A DNA stretch of 64,000 bases from the NCBI RefSeq assembly GCF_000425705.1, contig NZ_AUDY01000009.1, positions 248,001 to 312,000 of the forward strand, written 5' to 3'. The translations under genes and the position numbers were made by a program. A model generated the notes under the pieces. It searched no databases. It was not told where the DNA came from and saw only the letters and a program-made list of their open reading frames with translations. Position 1 is the stretch's first letter. Every line of letters begins with the position of its first letter. This DNA comes from Halobacillus kuroshimensis DSM 18393 (GTDB taxonomy: Bacteria; Bacillota; Bacilli; Bacillales; Halobacillaceae). Below, in pieces: positions 25,489 through 34,025 of the stretch.

Positions 25489-26463
25489 ATGCGGAAAACT
25501 ATGATCATCCTTTTCTTTCTTATTTTTTTGCTATTTTTTATTCCTATGGCTTCAGCAGCGGATGAAAAGGACCGACTTGCCGGCTCAAATCGCTTCGAAA
25601 CAGCTGTAGAAATCTCTAAAGCTGGGTGGAACAAGGCTGATACCGTGATTCTATCCACGGCTTCCAATTTTCCGGATGCATTGGCGGGCGGGCCCTTAGC
25701 AAAAGAAATCGACGCTCCCATTCTTTTGGTACAAAAAGACCGTCTGACTGACACGACCCGCGCTGAAATGGAGCGCTTGAAGGCATCCGAAGTTATCATT
25801 CTAGGAGGCGGTGGTGTCATTTCTGAATTAGTTGTAACAGAAGTAAAAGCGATGGGGCTTACTGTTGAGCGGATTGGCGGGAAAGACCGCTACGAAACAG
25901 CCGCAAAGATTGCAGAACGTATGGAGAAATCGGATACAGCATTTGTAGTCTACGGCGATAATTTTCCCGATGCTCTCTCCATTGCTCCCTATGCCGGCCA
26001 GGAAGGACACCCGATTTTGTTGACGCGTACCGCTTCCCTGCCGGAGGTTACCAGGGAAGCTCTCCGTTCTGTTGATCATTCCTTTGTGATCGGAGGTTCG
26101 TCGGTGGTCAGTGATGATGTGATGAATGAACTGCCTGATGCCACGCGCGTCTCTGGAAATAACCGTTTTCGCACATCGGCTGAAATTATCCGAAGGTTTC
26201 AAATGGACGCAGATAATGTCTACATCGCCACCGGTTACAGCTTTCCCGATGCATTAACAGGATCGGTGCTCGCCGCAAAAAACAACGGGGCGGTCATTTT
26301 AACAAAAACAGACACTCTTCCTGTAGAAATGAGCTATCTGCTGAATCAGAAGTTATTTGAAAGGGGGATTGCCCTCGGAGGGACGAAGGTGGTTTCGGAA
26401 GAGGTCGCCTCTTTAGTGAGAATTATGATTGCCAGGCTGAATCTATATAGCTGTCCAATATAA
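25489..26463 (+). CDS. Secreted protein with three cell wall-binding repeats (CWB2)
   Basis: A 324-residue exported protein: signal peptide 1-24 (ending ASAAD), then three CWB2-type repeats of about 95 residues. The repeats begin RLAGSNRFETAVEIS, RIGGKDRYETAAKIA and RVSGNNRFRTSAEII, each followed by an SFPDAL-type motif. These domains attach proteins to anionic wall polymers. There is no extra catalytic domain, so it is likely a structural wall protein or a remnant of a larger one. The very end (ARLNLYSCPI) departs from the repeat pattern and may reflect a frameshifted C-terminus. About 215 bases separate it from the toxin-like operon and it has its own promoter region. Confidence 0.88.
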   Translation: MRKTMIILFFLIFLLFFIPMASAADEKDRLAGSNRFETAVEISKAGWNKADTVILSTASNFPDALAGGPLAKEIDAPILLVQKDRLTDTTRAEMERLKASEVIILGGGGVISELVVTEVKAMGLTVERIGGKDRYETAAKIAERMEKSDTAFVVYGDNFPDALSIAPYAGQEGHPILLTRTASLPEVTREALRSVDHSFVIGGSSVVSDDVMNELPDATRVSGNNRFRTSAEIIRRFQMDADNVYIATGYSFPDALTGSVLAAKNNGAVILTKTDTLPVEMSYLLNQKLFERGIALGGTKVVSEEVASLVRIMIARLNLYSCPI

Positions 26464-26692
26464 AATTGAATCATCATCAAAGAAGGAGCAAGCATTATAA
26501 GGCTGCTTATATAGGTAATCTCCGCTTTGTTCCTTTTATCTCCCCATCTACTCCCATGGAATTCAGGGAAATTAATATACTATAGGAAGAGTATCCTATG
26601 AATTTCATCACATTTATGTAGACTGTGCTATTGACATGAAATGAAAAAATAGTAATAATTGCATAGGTGTAAATAAATAGGGGGAGTCTATT

Positions 26693-27289
26693 ATGAGTAA
26701 AAGAGAAAAGAAAAAGAAGCCTTTTTATAAAAAATGGTGGGTGTGGGTCATCGCCATTATCATATTTTCTGTAGCTGCAACTTCAGGAGATGAGGAAGCT
26801 ACAGGTTCTGACGACGTGAGCGAACCAACAACAGAAGAAACATCCAACGATGAATCAACAGTGGAAGAAACAGAAGAGCCAGAAGAGCCAGAAGAGCCAG
26901 AAGAGCCAGCAGTTGAAGAAAACGTTGAGGAAGATGAATCTAGTGAAACTTCATCAGAAGAAGAAGCATCTCAAGAGGCTAGTGTTCCAAGAGAACATAG
27001 TTCTGCATTGAGTAAGGCAGAGTCCTACGCTGAGACGATGCATATGTCTAAAGCGGCCATTTTTGATCAATTGGTTTCTGAATATGGGGAGCAATTCCCT
27101 GAAGAAGCAGCAGAATATGCGATGGATAACATAGAGCATGATTGGAAAGATAATGCTTTGAAAAAAGCGCAATCTTATGCTGAAACGATGGATATGTCTT
27201 CAGCAGCCATCTATGATCAGTTGATTTCAGAGCATGGAGAGCAATTCACTAAAGAACAAGCTCAATACGCAGTCGATAACTTAGAATAA
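26693..27289 (+). CDS. Membrane-anchored Ltp-family protein with two Ltp repeats
   Basis: A 198-residue protein: a very basic N-terminus, a membrane helix at about 13-30, an acidic Glu/Thr/Ser/Pro linker (31-105) and two tandem helical Ltp-type (host cell surface-exposed lipoprotein) domains, each reading ALxKAxSYAETMxMSxAAIxDQLxSE. Phage-encoded Ltp proteins block DNA injection by other phages; chromosomal members are common in Firmicutes with unknown roles. Here there is a membrane anchor rather than a lipobox. The linker contains a perfect 9-base tandem repeat. It stands alone with its own terminator. Confidence 0.82.
   Translation: MSKREKKKKPFYKKWWVWVIAIIIFSVAATSGDEEATGSDDVSEPTTEETSNDESTVEETEEPEEPEEPEEPAVEENVEEDESSETSSEEEASQEASVPREHSSALSKAESYAETMHMSKAAIFDQLVSEYGEQFPEEAAEYAMDNIEHDWKDNALKKAQSYAETMDMSSAAIYDQLISEHGEQFTKEQAQYAVDNLE
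26872..26907 (+). repeat. Four perfect copies of a 9-base tandem repeat
   Basis: The unit AGAAGAGCC is repeated exactly four times in the linker of the Ltp-type gene and encodes Glu-Glu-Pro. Because the unit is a multiple of three, copy-number change keeps the frame. Confidence 0.97.
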
Positions 27290-27299
27290 GCAGATACAT

Positions 27300-27340
27300 A
27301 AGCCTTTCTGATTCCTTTAACCAATCAGAAAGGCTTTTTT
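27300..27340 (+). terminator. Terminator after the Ltp-type gene
   Basis: A perfect stem of about 14 bp (from 27300 and 27323) followed by six T. Confidence 0.92.
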
Positions 27341-27404
27341 ATATGAAAATACACACGCATAAACGTTATCAAGAAAATCTGCCGTCTATTCCTTTATTTC
27401 TGTT

Positions 27405-28100
27405 TTATCTTGTGAATTTCTTTTTATACACACCAATAGTTACGATAAGCGTCATGATTGTCCATACGCCGATGATGAATGCAGGTTTCAAGGATATCCG
27501 CTGACCGAGGTCATCAATAAACAGCTGGATTTGATAGTTTGGCAGGTACTCAAGAAACGAAAGGAATTCATAACTCACCATCAACGATTCAAAAGTAACG
27601 TTCATCCCAAACAAAAGTAAAATCGGCATAAGGACAACAGAGGCTTCAATTAATGTACGGGTCAGCAGGCCGATCAGTGTTCCAAGGGTAATGTAGAAAA
27701 CAAGCAGCAGGAGAAGCATGCCGGTCATCCACACAGGTTCTTGAATGGAATAGCCGACGATCAACAAACTGACAATCAGTGTGGCAAGCGTCATGACAAA
27801 GGTAACAAGGCTTTTGCCAGCCATAATATCCAAGGTGGAAGCCGGTGACATCATTAAACTTCTCAATGTATTCTTCTCTTTCTCTTCAGCAATCATTGCA
27901 GACTGGACAAAGGTCCCAACAGCAGCAAAGCTCAGTGTAATCACTAAGGTGACGCTGGCTGTTGTGACACCTTCCGCCTGACTCATCATGAAAGCCATCA
28001 TAATCGGAAGAATGATCGTGGAGGATACAAAGAGGTTCCGGTATAATTCCTTCAAATCTTTTTGGAAAATCGCATAAATCCGTTTCATTGAAAATGTCAT
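27405..28100 (-). CDS. ABC-2 type exporter permease
   Basis: A 231-residue permease with six predicted helices and the ABC-2 pattern: an N-terminal amphipathic segment (FQKDLKELYRN), then AEEKEKNTLRSLMMSPAS, the coupling loop of NatB/YhaP-like permeases. It is coupled by an ATGA overlap to the ATPase gene upstream. Substrate unknown: drug, peptide or lipid export are all possible. Confidence 0.88.
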   Translation of the reverse strand: MTFSMKRIYAIFQKDLKELYRNLFVSSTIILPIMMAFMMSQAEGVTTASVTLVITLSFAAVGTFVQSAMIAEEKEKNTLRSLMMSPASTLDIMAGKSLVTFVMTLATLIVSLLIVGYSIQEPVWMTGMLLLLLVFYITLGTLIGLLTRTLIEASVVLMPILLLFGMNVTFESLMVSYEFLSFLEYLPNYQIQLFIDDLGQRISLKPAFIIGVWTIMTLIVTIGVYKKKFTR

Positions 28101-28945
28101 ACTAGATTCCTCCCTGTGACCTCTACGAAAATATCGCCGAGGGTTGGTGTATTCATCTCAATCGTTTCCACTTCGCTGTTCTTCATCCATTGGTAGATTT
28201 TCTCTGCGCTTGCGGGCTCGTTCGGAAGCATAATTTCCCGGCCGTCTGTCAGTCCCACCATCAGATGTCCGTCGCCGAACTGCTTTCTAAGCTTTTTCGG
28301 GCAGTCGAGCAGTTGGATACTTCCTTTATCCAGAAATGCAACGGTGCTGCAGAGCGTTTCCGCTTCATTCATATCGTGCGTCGTTAAGAAAATGGTCGTC
28401 CCCCGCTCATTTAAAGTTCGTAGACCGTGATGAATGTGCTGAGCGTTGGCCGGATCAAGAGCTCCTGTCGGCTCATCGAGGAAAAGGAGATCGGGCTGAT
28501 GCAGAAGAGCACGGGCGAGCATCGTCCGTTGCTTCATCCCTTTGGACAGCTTCGATACCCGCTTATTTTTTTCTGCTGTCAGATTAACGATTTCAAGGAC
28601 CTCTTCGACTTGTGTAGAAGGCTGATCGTACAATTCGCAGAAAAGAAGGAGGTTGTCACGAATCGATAAGCGCTCGTATAAACCGCTAGAATCCGACATC
28701 ACACCGATCCGCTTCAAATAATGGGGATGGTGCATATCTTTGGAAGGTACGCCAAAAACACGGGCTTCGCCGGAAGTCGGGACCTGCTGGCCGGTCAGAA
28801 TCTCAATGGTTGTCGTTTTTCCAGCTCCGCTTGGTCCGAGAAACCCAAAAATGTCTCCCTTTTTTACTCCGAAGGTTAAATCCCTCAGGGCCTGTTCTTT
28901 TCCGAATGTTTTTTGGACATGATTGACTTCAATAATGTGATCCAT
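28097..28945 (-). CDS. ABC exporter ATP-binding protein
   Basis: A 282-residue ATPase with intact Walker A (GPSGAGKTT), signature (LSKGMKQR) and Walker B (LLFLDEP) plus the TTHD switch; a C-terminal accessory region follows. ATG 28945 is preferred because a CCCCC-complement ribosome site (28953-28957) sits seven bases before it; ATG 28951 is too close. It powers the ABC-2 permease encoded immediately downstream. Confidence 0.92.
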   Translation of the reverse strand: MDHIIEVNHVQKTFGKEQALRDLTFGVKKGDIFGFLGPSGAGKTTTIEILTGQQVPTSGEARVFGVPSKDMHHPHYLKRIGVMSDSSGLYERLSIRDNLLLFCELYDQPSTQVEEVLEIVNLTAEKNKRVSKLSKGMKQRTMLARALLHQPDLLFLDEPTGALDPANAQHIHHGLRTLNERGTTIFLTTHDMNEAETLCSTVAFLDKGSIQLLDCPKKLRKQFGDGHLMVGLTDGREIMLPNEPASAEKIYQWMKNSEVETIEMNTPTLGDIFVEVTGRNLV

Positions 28946-28961
28946 TTTCATTCCCCCGTTT

Positions 28962-29001
28962 CGCTTCGTTCTCCTTCAGATTACGGGAGATCAACGAAGC
29001 G
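28962..29001. repeat. Inverted repeat between regulator and exporter genes
   Basis: A 9-bp perfect stem (28962-28970 with 28993-29001) is extended by CTCC/GGAG across a small internal loop. No T run follows, so it is not a classical terminator; it may set the ratio of regulator to exporter or be a binding site. Confidence 0.6.
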
Positions 29002-29047
29002 CACAGCTGTTTTTGCGTAAACGGAGTCACCTGCCGGCTGAACGGAG

Positions 29048-30043
29048 CTATTTGAGGCCCAGCAGTTCCTTTAGTTCAGCCATTTTACCTTTGGAAAGCG
29101 GGACTTCGGTCTTTTCTGCGTTATCGAGCTGGAGGCTGTAGCTGTTTTTGGTCCACGTGATGACTTTTCGGACCTTCTGAAGGTTCACGATATAAGACCG
29201 GTGGCAGCGGAAGAATCCGAACAGCTTCAATCTGGCTTCCAGATCATTCAGCGTGAACATTCCCTGGAAGGCTTCCCCGCGGATATGGACATATGACTGC
29301 CCCTGAATGCTTTCGATGTAATCGACTTCAGGCGGGTCAAATAAAATCATGTTTTCCTGCACTTTTGTCGGGATTTTATGGAAGGTGACGGATGCACCAT
29401 CTGTTTCAGGCTCAGCGGACTCTTCGTGCTCTTTTTCCACTTTATGTATACCATCCTGATGGAGACGGTGGGTGTGATCGCCCATCAGAATGGCGCTCTC
29501 CAGGTTACTGGTCAAGATCAACACGGTTTTACCTTCTTCTTTCAGTCGTTGTAAGATCTTCATCAAAATCTGTTTCGTTTCGAGGTCTACATTTTGGTCG
29601 GGTTCCTCCATGAGAAAGAATGGAGGGTCCTGTAAAATGAGACAGCCCAGCTGTACCCGTTTTTTCTCGGAGAAGGTCAGCTTTTTCACCTGATGGTGCT
29701 GAAGGTCTGACAGGCGTGTCCGATCCAAGACTGATTCCAAGGAAACGCTGGAGTGATAAAGGTCCCTGTGGAAACGGAACAGCTCCTTCACCTTCAAGCG
29801 TTCATAAAGAGGGGCATCCAGGCTGAGCAGTCCTAAAGGAATAGGAGAAGGGCGGTCATGGAAGGAAATACAGCCTCCAGATAACGTCTCGTCTCCATTA
29901 AGAATATCAATCAGCCAGTGTCGGAGATCTGTATGAACGTAAACAGACACGACCTGTCCTGGTTCAATACGTAAATCAAATGGGGAAAAAATTGTCGTAC
30001 CACCCCGGCTTTTTTCCGCCTTCGTAATGGTAAGTCCGTCCAT
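29048..30043 (-). CDS. Degenerate ABC ATPase fused to a LytTR DNA-binding domain
   Basis: A 331-residue protein. Residues 1-205 have the overall course of an ABC ATPase, but the Walker A loop is absent (GQVVSVYVHTDLRHW in its place), the signature LSGGQ reads LTFSE, and Walker B is FFLMEEP with the Asp changed to Glu. Residues about 230-331 form a LytTR DNA-binding domain (VDYIESIQGQSYVHIRG, FFRCHRSYIVNLQKVRK). It lies directly upstream of the ABC exporter on the same strand and is probably its transcriptional regulator. The pseudo-ATPase half likely serves protein contact, perhaps with the exporter ATPase; it should not hydrolyse ATP. Confidence 0.88.
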   Translation of the reverse strand: MDGLTITKAEKSRGGTTIFSPFDLRIEPGQVVSVYVHTDLRHWLIDILNGDETLSGGCISFHDRPSPIPLGLLSLDAPLYERLKVKELFRFHRDLYHSSVSLESVLDRTRLSDLQHHQVKKLTFSEKKRVQLGCLILQDPPFFLMEEPDQNVDLETKQILMKILQRLKEEGKTVLILTSNLESAILMGDHTHRLHQDGIHKVEKEHEESAEPETDGASVTFHKIPTKVQENMILFDPPEVDYIESIQGQSYVHIRGEAFQGMFTLNDLEARLKLFGFFRCHRSYIVNLQKVRKVITWTKNSYSLQLDNAEKTEVPLSKGKMAELKELLGLK

Positions 30044-30178
30044 AAACAGCGCTCTCCTTTCTATGTAAACTCTTTATTAGACATGATACAGCATTTGGAA
30101 AAATTTAAGTAGGAAATTTCCCGGGAAATGATAGAGCTTGTCAAAATAGTGGTTGGTCCTAAGAAGATATAGAAGAGG

Positions 30179-30210
30179 AAATCCAGTGACAAGGGTCACT
30201 GGATTTTTCA
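30179..30210. terminator. Terminator-like hairpin between minus-strand units
   Basis: An 11-bp perfect stem (30179-30189 with 30196-30206); short T tracts are present on both strands. On the minus strand it lies 120 bases after the Lrp-type regulator. Confidence 0.6.
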
Positions 30211-30329
30211 TGTTGAATGAAATCATTAGTTCAATGAACGAAAACATATCCATGTCACTGTTTCGTATGAGGTCCGTTTGATCTGCAGGTATAGGGATTG
30301 AGGGATATGCTTCTATTCCACAGGTGGGC

Positions 30330-30788
30330 TTACAACTTGTACCCTTTCCTGCTTTTAAATCGTTTCAAAATAATTGAACTGTCCACACGGGTGATTCCTT
30401 CTACGGAGTAGAGTTCATCATTGATAAAGGCTTCCAGCATCTTAAAATCCTCCACAAGCACGTGCATGTGCAGTGTGCTCGGTCCGGTCATTTGGTAGAT
30501 ACTTGCGACACTCGGATTGTCTGCCAGATTCTGGGCCACTGCCTGTAGATTCATTGGCTCGACATCGACTTCGAAAAAGGCGGAAATGTTTTGACCGAAC
30601 CGCTCAGAATTGATGACGGCTGTAAAGTTTTCAATCACGCCTTTATTGATCAGGCTGTTGATACGATCTTTGACGGCGACTCGGGAAATGCCGACTTTTT
30701 CAGCTAATTCCACATATGAAATCCGACCGTCTCTTACTAGTTCATCGACAATGATACGATCCGTTTGATCAAACTCGTTACTTTTCAT
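30330..30788 (-). CDS. Lrp/AsnC family transcriptional regulator (YwrC/ChrS-like)
   Basis: A 152-residue regulator: winged helix at 1-60 (DQTDRIIVDELVRDGRISY, VGISRVAVKDRIN) and an AsnC ligand-binding domain at about 65-145. It is divergent from the transporter, gamma-glutamyltransferase and chromate-transporter genes. In B. subtilis ywrC (chrS) is next to ywrD and the ywrA/ywrB chromate transporter pair and represses the latter; the same set recurs here, so it most likely controls the 31015-36754 cluster. Confidence 0.88.
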   Translation of the reverse strand: MKSNEFDQTDRIIVDELVRDGRISYVELAEKVGISRVAVKDRINSLINKGVIENFTAVINSERFGQNISAFFEVDVEPMNLQAVAQNLADNPSVASIYQMTGPSTLHMHVLVEDFKMLEAFINDELYSVEGITRVDSSIILKRFKSRKGYKL

Positions 30789-30933
30789 AGCAAACTCCTT
30801 CCACCCTCATTATAGCAAACCACCAAGATGGAACAAACAGGTAATCTTTTACTTTATGTAAGTGAATATAATCTAATTCAATCTTTTTGTAAGCAATTAC
30901 ACGGATTTATCTTTATTTTTGTTTGAAATTGTA

Positions 30934-30993
30934 TTGACATAGGGACATGCTTTATCTAGTATATTATTTAATTCGAAATTATTTGAAAAATTA
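30934..30993 (+). promoter_or_regulatory. Promoter and AT-rich inverted repeat before tctC
   Basis: TTGACA (30934-30939) and TAGTAT (30957-30962) are separated by 17 bases. An imperfect AT-rich inverted repeat (about 30967-30993, ATTCGAAAT with ATTTGAAAAAT) covers the start region and is a candidate site for the divergent Lrp-type protein. Confidence 0.6.
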
Positions 30994-31014
30994 AAAATCC
31001 GAGGAGGAAGAGGA

Positions 31015-31989
31015 ATGAAAAAAATGATGGGGGCACTTATTCTTGGCGGCAGCTTGGTTTTATCCGCGTGTAGTTCAGCAGGGGGGTCGACGGAAGCAGA
31101 AGGAGAAAGCTATCCGGAACAGCCGGTTCAGATTGTTGTTCCGTGGGATGCAGGGGGAGATACCGATGCCATTAACCGTGTTATTGCCGAAGAGCTGGAA
31201 AAGGAACTGGACCAGGATGTCATTGTTAAAAACATTTCAGGTGGAAGTGGTGTCATTGGAGCTCAGCAGACGCTTGATGCCAAGCCGGATGGTTATACGC
31301 TTCTTGCGATTCATGATTCCATGGCGATGTCCGAATTGATGGGGCAGGCAGATTTCGGCTATTTTGACTTCCAGCCTGTATCGCTTATGACATCGACCTA
31401 TGATCTTGTCGCTACGCACCCGGAAAACCCGTGGGACAATATGGAAGACGTCGTCGCTGATGCAGAAGGAGATCCGGAAAGCATTACATATGCCGCTTCC
31501 ATCGGCTCTACTTCCCAGCTTGAGCCGGCGTTGATCCAAACCGCTGCAGATATTCAATTCAACATTGTCGGGTATGAAGGAACAGCCAAACGGATGAAAG
31601 CGATTGTTGCTAATGATGTGCACTTAGGCAGTGTATCGATTGCTGCTGGTAAGGAGTATATGGCGGATGACCGGATGAAGCTGCTTGGATACACAGGTGA
31701 AGAGCGCAGTGCTGAATTCCCGGATGTACCAACATTGAAAGAACAAGGGATTGACGTTACCTCTGCAGTAAGCCGTGGGATTGCTGCACCGAAAGATACG
31801 CCGGAGGCAATTGTAGAGAAGTTGAGTGATGCTCTTCAAAACGTAGCTGAAAGTGAGTCATTCCAGGAAAGAATGGAAGAGCTCGGAAGTGAAGTCTCCT
31901 ACAAAAATACCGAAGAATACGTTCAGTTCCTGGAAGAAAATGAAGTGGAAATGAAAGAGTCCCTTGAAACAAGCGGGCTGCTTGAATAA
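31015..31989 (+). CDS. tctC: Tripartite tricarboxylate transporter substrate-binding lipoprotein TctC
   Basis: A 324-residue lipoprotein with lipobox LSAC (Cys19) and the TctC/Bug fold: YPEQPVQIVVPWDAGGDTD near residue 35, GGSGVIGA, and a DVPTLKEQG motif near 240. It binds a carboxylate outside the cell and hands it to TctA/TctB. Because a gamma-glutamyltransferase lies in the same operon, the substrate may be glutamate, citrate or a gamma-glutamyl compound; not determinable here. Start is the ATG after GAGGAGGAAGAGG. Confidence 0.93.
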   Translation: MKKMMGALILGGSLVLSACSSAGGSTEAEGESYPEQPVQIVVPWDAGGDTDAINRVIAEELEKELDQDVIVKNISGGSGVIGAQQTLDAKPDGYTLLAIHDSMAMSELMGQADFGYFDFQPVSLMTSTYDLVATHPENPWDNMEDVVADAEGDPESITYAASIGSTSQLEPALIQTAADIQFNIVGYEGTAKRMKAIVANDVHLGSVSIAAGKEYMADDRMKLLGYTGEERSAEFPDVPTLKEQGIDVTSAVSRGIAAPKDTPEAIVEKLSDALQNVAESESFQERMEELGSEVSYKNTEEYVQFLEENEVEMKESLETSGLLE

Positions 31990-32004
31990 GAGGAGGCGTC
32001 TGAC

Positions 32005-32493
32005 ATGATGACCGTTAAAAGAGATGCCATGAACGCTGTAATCCTCTTAGCCTTTTGCGGACTGGCCTTTTACGGATCCACATTAATCCCGGAAAGAAGC
32101 CTCGGCAAAACCGAAGGAGACTTCTTTCCAAATATTATCATTGGTATCCTTGCCGTCCTGAGCCTTCTTTTGCTCGTGAAAAGTGTGTATGCGTATGTAA
32201 CATCAGAAAAACAGCAGCGCGCAGAACCAAAGACAAGCTTGAAAGAGCGGTGGGCGGAAGGGAAGAAAGTGTGGTACACGTTCGCTTTGTTTGGTGCCTA
32301 CATCTTCATCATGCCATTAGCCGGGTACTTTCTATCTTCGGTTGCGTTTCTGTTCACTCTGTATCTGCTTCTATCATCCAACAGAAAGCGTCTCTGGCTT
32401 GTGCTGATCATTTCTAACGTTGTGACGTATGTCTTGAGCTTTATCTTCCAAAAGTTCCTGCTAGTCTTTCTGCCATCAGGAGTTCTTTTTTAA
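32005..32493 (+). CDS. tctB: Tripartite tricarboxylate transporter small membrane subunit TctB
   Basis: A 162-residue protein with four predicted helices, in the expected position between TctC and TctA. GPE-type loops are absent but the FPNIIIGILAVLSLLLL helix after a charged segment is typical. ATG 32005 has GGAGG at the right distance; ATG 32008 is adjacent. Confidence 0.9.
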   Translation: MMTVKRDAMNAVILLAFCGLAFYGSTLIPERSLGKTEGDFFPNIIIGILAVLSLLLLVKSVYAYVTSEKQQRAEPKTSLKERWAEGKKVWYTFALFGAYIFIMPLAGYFLSSVAFLFTLYLLLSSNRKRLWLVLIISNVVTYVLSFIFQKFLLVFLPSGVLF

Positions 32494-32508
32494 AAAGGGG
32501 TTTGAATA

Positions 32509-34023
32509 ATGGATAGTATTTTATTAAGTTTCGAATCCATATTGAATATACAGACGATCCTCATCCTGCTTGCCGGCGTTGTTGCCGGGATCATTGTGGG
32601 AAGCATCCCGGGCTTTACCATAACGATGGGGGTAGCCTTGACGCTGCCATTCAGCTTCAGCATGGATCCGGTCAACGGAATTGCGTTAATGATGGGTGTA
32701 CAGGTGGGGGGAAGCGCTGGAGGTCTGATTACATCCTGCCTGTTCGGGATTCCAGGGACTCCTTCGTCCGTCGCAACAACGTTCGACGGCTATCCGATGG
32801 TGAAAAACGGAGAAGCTGGAAAAGCGCTGGCCATTGGGTTGTGGTCATCGTTCATCGGTACGATCATCTCCGGTATCATACTTATTTTCACAGCTCCGAT
32901 TCTTGCGGAATGGGCGCTGGAGTTCGGCCCTTGGGAAATGTTCGCTTTGATGCTGTTTGGCATCAGTGCCATCGCCAGCTTGAGTGATGGGTCCTTAATT
33001 AAGGGATTGATTTCCGGGATGCTCGGTATATTGTTCGCCCTTGTCGGTTCCGATCCGCTTACCGCGATTCCACGTTTTACGTTCGGAATGTCTGAGCTCA
33101 TGTCAGGCTTTAATTTCCTTCCGGTGCTGATCGGATTGTTTGCCTTTTCCCAGCTGATGAGTGATATCAAAAGACCGCCCGCTCCTGTTCCGTTCAGTGA
33201 GGCGTCCAACGTCAGCTACCCACTCCCGAAGCTTTTAAAGGATATGTGGTCGTCCGGAACGAATGTGATAAGGTCGAGCTTTATCGGGACACTTGTCGGT
33301 ATTCTCCCGGCAGCCGGAGGGAGCATTGCGAATATCTTAAGCTATGATATTGCGAAGAAGTTTTCCAGGAAGTCTCATGAATTTGGAAAAGGGACAAAGG
33401 AAGGGATCATTGCAGCGGAATCTGCCAATAACTCGTCCATTGGAGGGTCCTTCGTCCCGATGCTTGCCTTTGGGATCCCAGGTGATGCCGTAACGGCGAT
33501 GATGCTTGGGGCCCTGCTCATTCACGGCATTCAGCCTGGACCGTTATTGATGGAAAACCAGCCGGTTCTTGTCTATGGAATCTTTATTTCCTTCTTCCTG
33601 GCGGCGTTCCTGATGCTGATTGTTCAGAGCCTTGGGATTAAAGTGTTTTTGAAAATCAATAACATTCCCCAGCATGTGTTAATTCCAGTGATTCTACTGC
33701 TTTGCGTGCTCGGAAGCTTTGCAGTGAACAATCGTATGTTTGATGTGTGGGTGCTGCTTGCCTTTGGTTTGATCGGCTATTGGATGAAAGCCAATCTGTT
33801 TCCTCTGGCCCCGTTCATTCTTGGCATCATCCTTGGTCCGATGATTGAAGAAAACCTGCGTCAGGCGATTTCCGTAAGTCCCGATCTGACAACCTTCTTT
33901 ACCAGACCGATTTCAGCTGTGCTTCTGGTGATGGCCGCCGCGTCCTTAACGTACGGGATCATCAGCAGTATGAAACAGAACAAACCGAATGAATATGAAC
34001 AAGAGAATAAGGAGAGTGCTTGA
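32509..34023 (+). CDS. tctA: Tripartite tricarboxylate transporter large membrane subunit TctA
   Basis: A 504-residue membrane protein with about 11-12 helices. TctA landmarks are clear: GSIPGFTITMGVALTLPF near residue 30, GGSAGGLITSCLFGIPGTPSS near 70 and SSIGGSFVPMLAFGIPGD near 310. It forms the channel of the secondary, ion-driven transporter with TctB and TctC. It overlaps the end of the next frame by a few bases. Confidence 0.94.
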   Translation: MDSILLSFESILNIQTILILLAGVVAGIIVGSIPGFTITMGVALTLPFSFSMDPVNGIALMMGVQVGGSAGGLITSCLFGIPGTPSSVATTFDGYPMVKNGEAGKALAIGLWSSFIGTIISGIILIFTAPILAEWALEFGPWEMFALMLFGISAIASLSDGSLIKGLISGMLGILFALVGSDPLTAIPRFTFGMSELMSGFNFLPVLIGLFAFSQLMSDIKRPPAPVPFSEASNVSYPLPKLLKDMWSSGTNVIRSSFIGTLVGILPAAGGSIANILSYDIAKKFSRKSHEFGKGTKEGIIAAESANNSSIGGSFVPMLAFGIPGDAVTAMMLGALLIHGIQPGPLLMENQPVLVYGIFISFFLAAFLMLIVQSLGIKVFLKINNIPQHVLIPVILLLCVLGSFAVNNRMFDVWVLLAFGLIGYWMKANLFPLAPFILGIILGPMIEENLRQAISVSPDLTTFFTRPISAVLLVMAAASLTYGIISSMKQNKPNEYEQENKESA

Positions 34024-34025
34024 TT

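Noticed and set aside
26872-26907. Short tandem repeats considered as a CRISPR array
   Set aside because: The 9-base units are contiguous, without spacers, and lie within a coding frame.
28962-29001. Hairpin considered as a terminator
   Set aside because: There is no T run on either strand, so it is listed as an inverted repeat only.
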